From the NCBI RefSeq assembly GCF_002776525.5, contig NC_045436.1, forward strand, positions 55,716,254-55,780,253: a stretch of DNA of 64,000 nt, in the 5' to 3' direction. The DNA is from Piliocolobus tephrosceles (lineage: Eukaryota > Chordata > Mammalia > Primates > Cercopithecidae). Positions 60,201 through 64,000 of this stretch are shown in pieces. The position numbers were made by a program, and so were the translations under genes. The notes below the pieces were generated by a model, which saw only the letters and a program-made list of their open reading frames with translations, was not told the origin of the DNA and searched no databases. The number at the start of each line of letters is the position of its first letter. The stretch's first letter is position 1.

Positions 60201-60365
60201 TGAATTATAATCCAGAATAAATAGTAGATGACAGAAAGATATTTAACCATATTATTTCAGTAACAAATAAGGTATTTTAAAGAAAGGTAAGAACATTCTG
60301 ATACTGTTTGTCCTCATAGGATCTTTGCATGTGACTGTATAATAGAGATTCAGATGATAACATGA
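57274..60365. other. Intergenic spacer with a GC-richer part
   Basis: Mostly AT-rich and unassigned. 57373-57537 is a splice-site-bracketed segment discussed under findings. A 13-base C run is at 58367-58379, after a CA-rich stretch. 58550-59265 is clearly GC-richer; '59190-59245' has a faint resemblance to an L2 3' end ('cctgccccagatctttg'), but open frames there (77 and 83 codons) have no family match. I do not call a gene. Confidence 0.5.
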
Positions 60366-60650
60366 TGCCAGGCACAGTGACTCAAGCCTGTAATCCCAGC
60401 GTGTGGGGAGCCCAAGGTGGGCGGATTGCTTGAGCCCATGCATTTGACACCAGCCTGGGCAACAAGGAAAAACCTTGTCACTACAAAAAAATACAAAAAT
60501 TAGATGGGCATGGTGACGTGAGCCGGTAGTCTCAGCTACTTGGGTTCCCTTGAGCTCGGTGTGATCGAGGCTGCAGTGAGCCGTGATGGTACCACTGCAT
60601 TCCAGCCTGGCCTACAGATCAAGAATCTGTCTCCCAGAACAAGAAGAAAA
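60366..60650 (+). repeat. Old Alu (AluJ-like), plus strand
   Basis: From 'gccaggcacagtgactcaagcctgtaatcccagc' to 'aatctgtctcccagaacaagaagaaaaa'. Many substitutions and a shortened right monomer. The tail is degenerate. Confidence 0.88.
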
Positions 60651-60869
60651 ACACGTCATATATTAGACCATAATGGCCCATTTGTCAAATTCATAATGAT
60701 TCCATGAAGATTTGGAATTTCTATGACATAATATGAATTTTGTTGCTGCTTATACGCAAAATGTAAAGCATAAATATAATTTCCCAACTAGACAAAACAA
60801 TGAATAACATTTAAAAATGGAACTAAAAATATTATGGAACTTCATTAAATAATAAATTCATTAACTTTT

Positions 60870-61420
60870 TATTGTTTACCTTATATTCTGCAAATATTCA
60901 CTCATCATCCTGTAAATTGCAGACACTGTTCGGGGCACAAGATTACAGTGGAAAACAAAACAGAACAGAATTATTGTCTTCAATGTAGTGAAAGAAGACC
61001 ATGTGCATGGTAAAGCTAGAGAACGATTACAGAATGATTGTGTGAGCTGGAGAATAGTGTGGAGAAAAGCAGAGTAAGGAAGGGGGATAGGATGAGTGGA
61101 GGGCCAGAGCAGTACTATGATTTTAAATAGAGTGGTAAAGGATACCTTTACAAAGTGAAATTAGTGCAAAGGCCTGACAGAGGGAAGAGACACAGCAATG
61201 GAGTAGAATTCTTCAAACAAGACAATGCAAAGGCCCTGAGGTACAAGCTGATTTGATGTGTGTGAGGACTAGCAATGAGGCCTCCTGATTTTAAAGCAGC
61301 ATCAACGAGGGAAAAAGAGGCAGATGTCTTTGAAGAGACAATGACGGATGGTGTTGGATTTTGTAGACCACAGCAGGAAGTAGCCTGTACCAGTCACTCA
61401 GTTACTCCTTATCAGAGCAC
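60870..61420 (+). repeat. Possible ancient interspersed repeat
   Basis: The order of phrases 'caaatattcactcatcatcctgtaaattgcagacactgttc', 'gattacagtggaaaacaaaacag', 'tgcaaaggcctgacagagg' and 'atgcaaaggccctgaggtacaagc' resembles a common mammal-wide repeat with a '...ggcactgttctagg...' start. I cannot name it with confidence. No coding content. Confidence 0.4.
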
Positions 61421-62046
61421 TTACAGTTACAAAATCATTCTTTGCTTTTCCAAAATTAGGACTTGGAGTCTCTATAAGTTAAACAGAATATTCTTCATAA
61501 AGATTCAAGCCTCTTCATTAAATGAAATAAACCAAGCAAACATGATCATGCAGTATCATATTTGTACTGAGAAATGTCAGTATCTATAATTACCTTAAGT
61601 TTCCTGGTCAGAACAATTGTCAACATGTGAAAATTAGGCTTGTCTCTATCCAGAAATTTTAAGCACTATTAAATTCTATACATTTATAAGATTCCAACTA
61701 ATTTCAATTTACTATCATCAAGGCAAAAACTTAAACGATTACCCTTGACAATTGCAATCGAAACACTAATACAAATTATAAATTTGCTAAGCTATGTTCG
61801 TTCATTGGAGATCCCAGAAAGAGATACACTTTTAGCATACTAAATTCGTATTAAAAATAAGAAGAAAGAAGTTCACTTTAAAACGTGAATTTATTTTATT
61901 ACTTATTATTATTCAAAATGTATGCTAATATTTATAAAGATAATAAAACATAAATAAGCAATTGCTACTATACAGCATCTGTTATGTGTAATGCATTGTG
62001 AAAATCACTTTACTTGTTTGTATTATTTCATTCCTTAATCACAATA
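61421..62046. other. AT-rich intergenic spacer
   Basis: Unassigned. The 104-codon frame at 61275-61589 starts in the possible old repeat and has no family resemblance. Confidence 0.5.
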
Positions 62047-62055
62047 GGAAATATA

Positions 62056-62056
<1 letters not shown>

Positions 62057-62089
<33 letters not shown>

Positions 62090-62374
62090 TTTGAGACGGA
62101 GTCTCGCTCTGTCGCCCAGGCTGGAGTACAGTGGCTGGATCTCAGCTCACTGCAAGCTCCTCCTCCCGGGTTCACACCATTCTCCTGCCTCAGCCTCCTG
62201 AGTAGCTGGGACTACAGGCGCCCACCACCTCACCCGGCTAGTTTTTTGTATTTTTTAGTAGAGACGGAGTTTCACCGTGTTCGCCAGGATGGTCTCAATC
62301 TCCTGACCTCATGATCCGCCTGTCTTGGCCTCCCAAAATGCTGGAATTACAGGCTTGAGCCACCGCGCCCGGCC
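62057..62374 (-). repeat. Young AluY, antisense, Old World monkey type
   Basis: Begins with a (TA)n stretch and 23 T bases, then 'gagacggagtctcgctctgtcgcccagg', and ends '...ccaccgcgcccggcc'. It carries 'gtggctggatctcagctcac' like the antisense Alu at 22531. 'ggaaatatat' flanks it at 62047-62056 and 62375-62384. Few changes from consensus. The TA repeat grew between the target duplication and the tail. Confidence 0.94.
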
Positions 62375-62384
62375 GGAAATATAT

Positions 62385-62861
62385 TTTTAAATAAACTTTT
62401 AGAACAGCTTTAGATTTGTAGGAAAAAATCTTCTGAGGACAGTATAGCAAATTCCTGTATAACCCAGTAACTAATAAATTTCTCTTATTATTAACACCTT
62501 ACTATAATTATGATATATTTGTTATAATTAATTACATTGCATTAAATAAAGTTTGTATTTTATTTAAATTTTCTTAGTTTTTATCCACCATCTTTGTCTA
62601 TTTCAGAACCCCATCTAGAATACATTACATTATATTGTCAGATCTCCTTAAATTTCTTTTAAATGTGACAGTCTCTCAGACTTTTTTTTTTTTTTGCTTT
62701 GCATAACCTTTACATCTTGAGGAGTACTGGTCAAATAAATTTCTGTAGCTTGTTTCTAAGTTGAGAGTTTTCTGATGGTTTTTATTATTAGAATGGGATT
62801 TTGGGTTTGGGGGAAGAAAAACCAAAAGAGTAAAGTGTCACTTTCATTATATTGTATCAAG
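62385..62861. other. AT-rich spacer
   Basis: Text such as 'ttttagaacagctttagatttgtaggaaaaaatcttctgaggac' suggests an old L1M 3'-like or DNA-repeat remnant, but I cannot assign it. A T-run of 14 is at 62682-62695. Confidence 0.45.
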
Positions 62862-63320
62862 GGTACTCTTATGGATGGAATTGTGTTCGCTATATTGAAG
62901 TCCTAACCCTCATTACCTCAGAATATGATTTTATTTGGAGACAGGGTTGCTGCAGATGTATTTAGTTAAATTAAAATGAAGTCACTCTGAATTAAAGGGT
63001 GGGTTTATAATACAATATGGCTGGTGCTCTTATAAGAAGACAGCCATGTAAAACCAGAAACAGACAATGTCATGTGATGATTCAGGGAAAGATGGGTGTG
63101 ATGCAGCTGTAAGTCAAGGAATGCTAACAGTTGCCTTCAACACCAGAAACTGAGAGAAAGGCATGGAATGCATTCTGCCTTAGAGCCTTCTAGAGAGCAC
63201 CGTCCTGCCACCTTCATTTTGGCTTCTGATCTGTAGAACTGTGAGAAAATATATTTCTGTTATTTAAATCACCTGGTATGTGGTACTTTGTTACAACAGC
63301 CCTAAGAAACTAATACAGTT
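62862..63320 (+). repeat. MLT1A-like LTR (ERVL-MaLR)
   Basis: 'atggatggaattgtgttcgc', 'ttgaagtcctaaccctcattacctcagaatatgattttatttggagacagggttgctgcagatgta', 'tggctggtgctcttataagaagac' and the end '...caacagccctaagaaactaatacag' are standard MLT1 LTR landmarks. Solo and old. Confidence 0.88.
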
Positions 63321-63339
63321 ACATAGTATTCATATGGCT

Positions 63340-63830
63340 TATTGATGTTGATGTTGACCTTAATCCCTAGTCTCTTATAGTGTTTGTCAAGGGTGATGCA
63401 GTATTAAATCCTAACTACATAAAATTAACTGTAATAGTAAGGTATCGCTGCAATAATTTTGTAGCCACTTTCTCTTCCTATTGTGGTGAGCTCACTGTTG
63501 CAAGCACCTGCTTAAAGCATCATGTGATGCTAATCTTCTCCCCATGAGCAGTTTTCCACAATAAATTGCATATCTCAGTAAAAACTGTTCTCTCATGGTT
63601 CTCAAGTATTTTTTGTTGTGTTTAGTGCAGTACTGTAAACCGTGAATAACCATGAAACCAATAGGAAGTGCCAGTAGTGATTCCAAAAGTACTTCCAAAA
63701 AGCAGGCAAAAATAATGACATTACAAGAAACACTTGAATTGCTTGATATGTACTATAGATTGAAGTTTGCAGCTGTGGTTGCCCATTGTTTCAAGATAAG
63801 TAAATCTAGGGTAAGAACCGCTATCCAAAA
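63340..63830 (+). pseudogene. Tigger-family transposase fragment (5' part)
   Basis: Non-coding leader ('cagtactgtaaaccgtgaataacc', as in Tigger-type elements) followed by an ATG at 63652 and a short frame. Its start (SASSDSKSTSKKQAKIMTLQETLELLDM... HCFKISKSRVRTAIQKK) resembles the N-terminal CENP-B/pogo helix-turn-helix of Tigger transposases. The frame runs into an A-rich simple repeat at 63829-63880 and then an Alu, so the rest is missing here. Which Tigger subfamily is uncertain, and the outer end is not seen. Confidence 0.7.
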
Positions 63831-63898
63831 AAAAAAAAAAAAAAATGAAAGAAAAGAAAAGAAAAAAGAAAGAAAATCTGTGAAGACATCACTGCATG

Positions 63899-64000
63899 GC
63901 GGTGGCTCAAGCCTGTAATCCCAGCACTTTGGGAGGCCGAGACGGGCGGATCACGAGGTCAGGAGATCGAGACCATCCTGGCTAACACGGTGAAACCCCG
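63899..64000 (+). repeat. AluY, 5'-truncated, cut by window end
   Basis: Begins 'gcggtggctcaagcctgtaatcccagcactttgggaggccgagacgggcgg', lacking the first few Alu bases, and is still in the left monomer when the window ends. The preceding A/GAAA-rich tract (63829-63880) probably belongs to another retroelement tail or has expanded as a microsatellite. Confidence 0.93.

Noticed and set aside
1..64000. CRISPR arrays, prokaryotic operons, tRNA or rRNA genes
   Set aside because: No regularly spaced repeats, no ribosome-binding-site-led gene series and no tRNA- or rRNA-like conserved blocks. The content is plainly primate interspersed repeats.

Overview
This window is vertebrate nuclear DNA from a primate, most likely an Old World monkey. 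It is AT-rich and non-coding apart from transposons. The species call rests on young Alu elements of both orientations (21842, 22531, 62057) that share an AluY variant I recall from cercopithecids: 'gatccggccactgcactcc' or its complement near the right-monomer end. A LINE-1 with an open ORF2 also sits here. I recognise no host protein-coding gene, tRNA, rRNA, snRNA or CRISPR array. Nearly all short open frames fall inside transposons, microsatellites or AT-rich spacer.

Layout. 1-7284 is mostly unassigned spacer with one ERV1-type solo LTR (3089-3559). 7285-15465 is a nest: an old plus-strand L1M interrupted by an MLT2-type LTR, GGAA-rich microsatellites and a minus-strand L1 that itself carries a solo LTR (13282-13838) and an Alu. 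15895-20850 holds an Alu, two ERVK-type solo LTRs (16307-17152 and 19610-20661, each with a perfect 6-bp target duplication) and an ERV1-type LTR split by the second one. 20850-21385 is microsatellite. 21842-25194 holds an inverted pair of young Alus and a full-length decayed Tigger1 DNA transposon.

27750-35735 is a near full-length, decayed minus-strand L1 containing an old Alu and a small 5'-inverted (twin-primed) L1. 36080-46170 is an old plus-strand L1 with a 10-N assembly gap. A young full-length L1 (39621-45777) is inserted into it in the same orientation. 46285-64000 alternates spacer with L1 3' ends, an ancient LINE tail, MaLR LTRs (MLT1, MST/THE1), Alus, another ERV1-type LTR, a second Tigger-like fragment and an Alu cut by the window edge.

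The only long coding sequences are those of the young L1. ORF2 (41706-45533) is uninterrupted at 1275 codons, with the endonuclease, reverse transcriptase and C-terminal cysteine residues in place. ORF1 (40626-41642) has the family-typical 338 codons but carries one TGA at codon 130. The copy therefore encodes an intact-looking enzyme but a truncated RNA chaperone. I found no new biological system. The items most worth a second look are this L1, the artefact-like assembly gap, the twin-primed insertion, the GGAA repeats and one splice-site-bracketed segment at 57373-57537. Family names of repeats come from memory of consensus sequences, not from a search.
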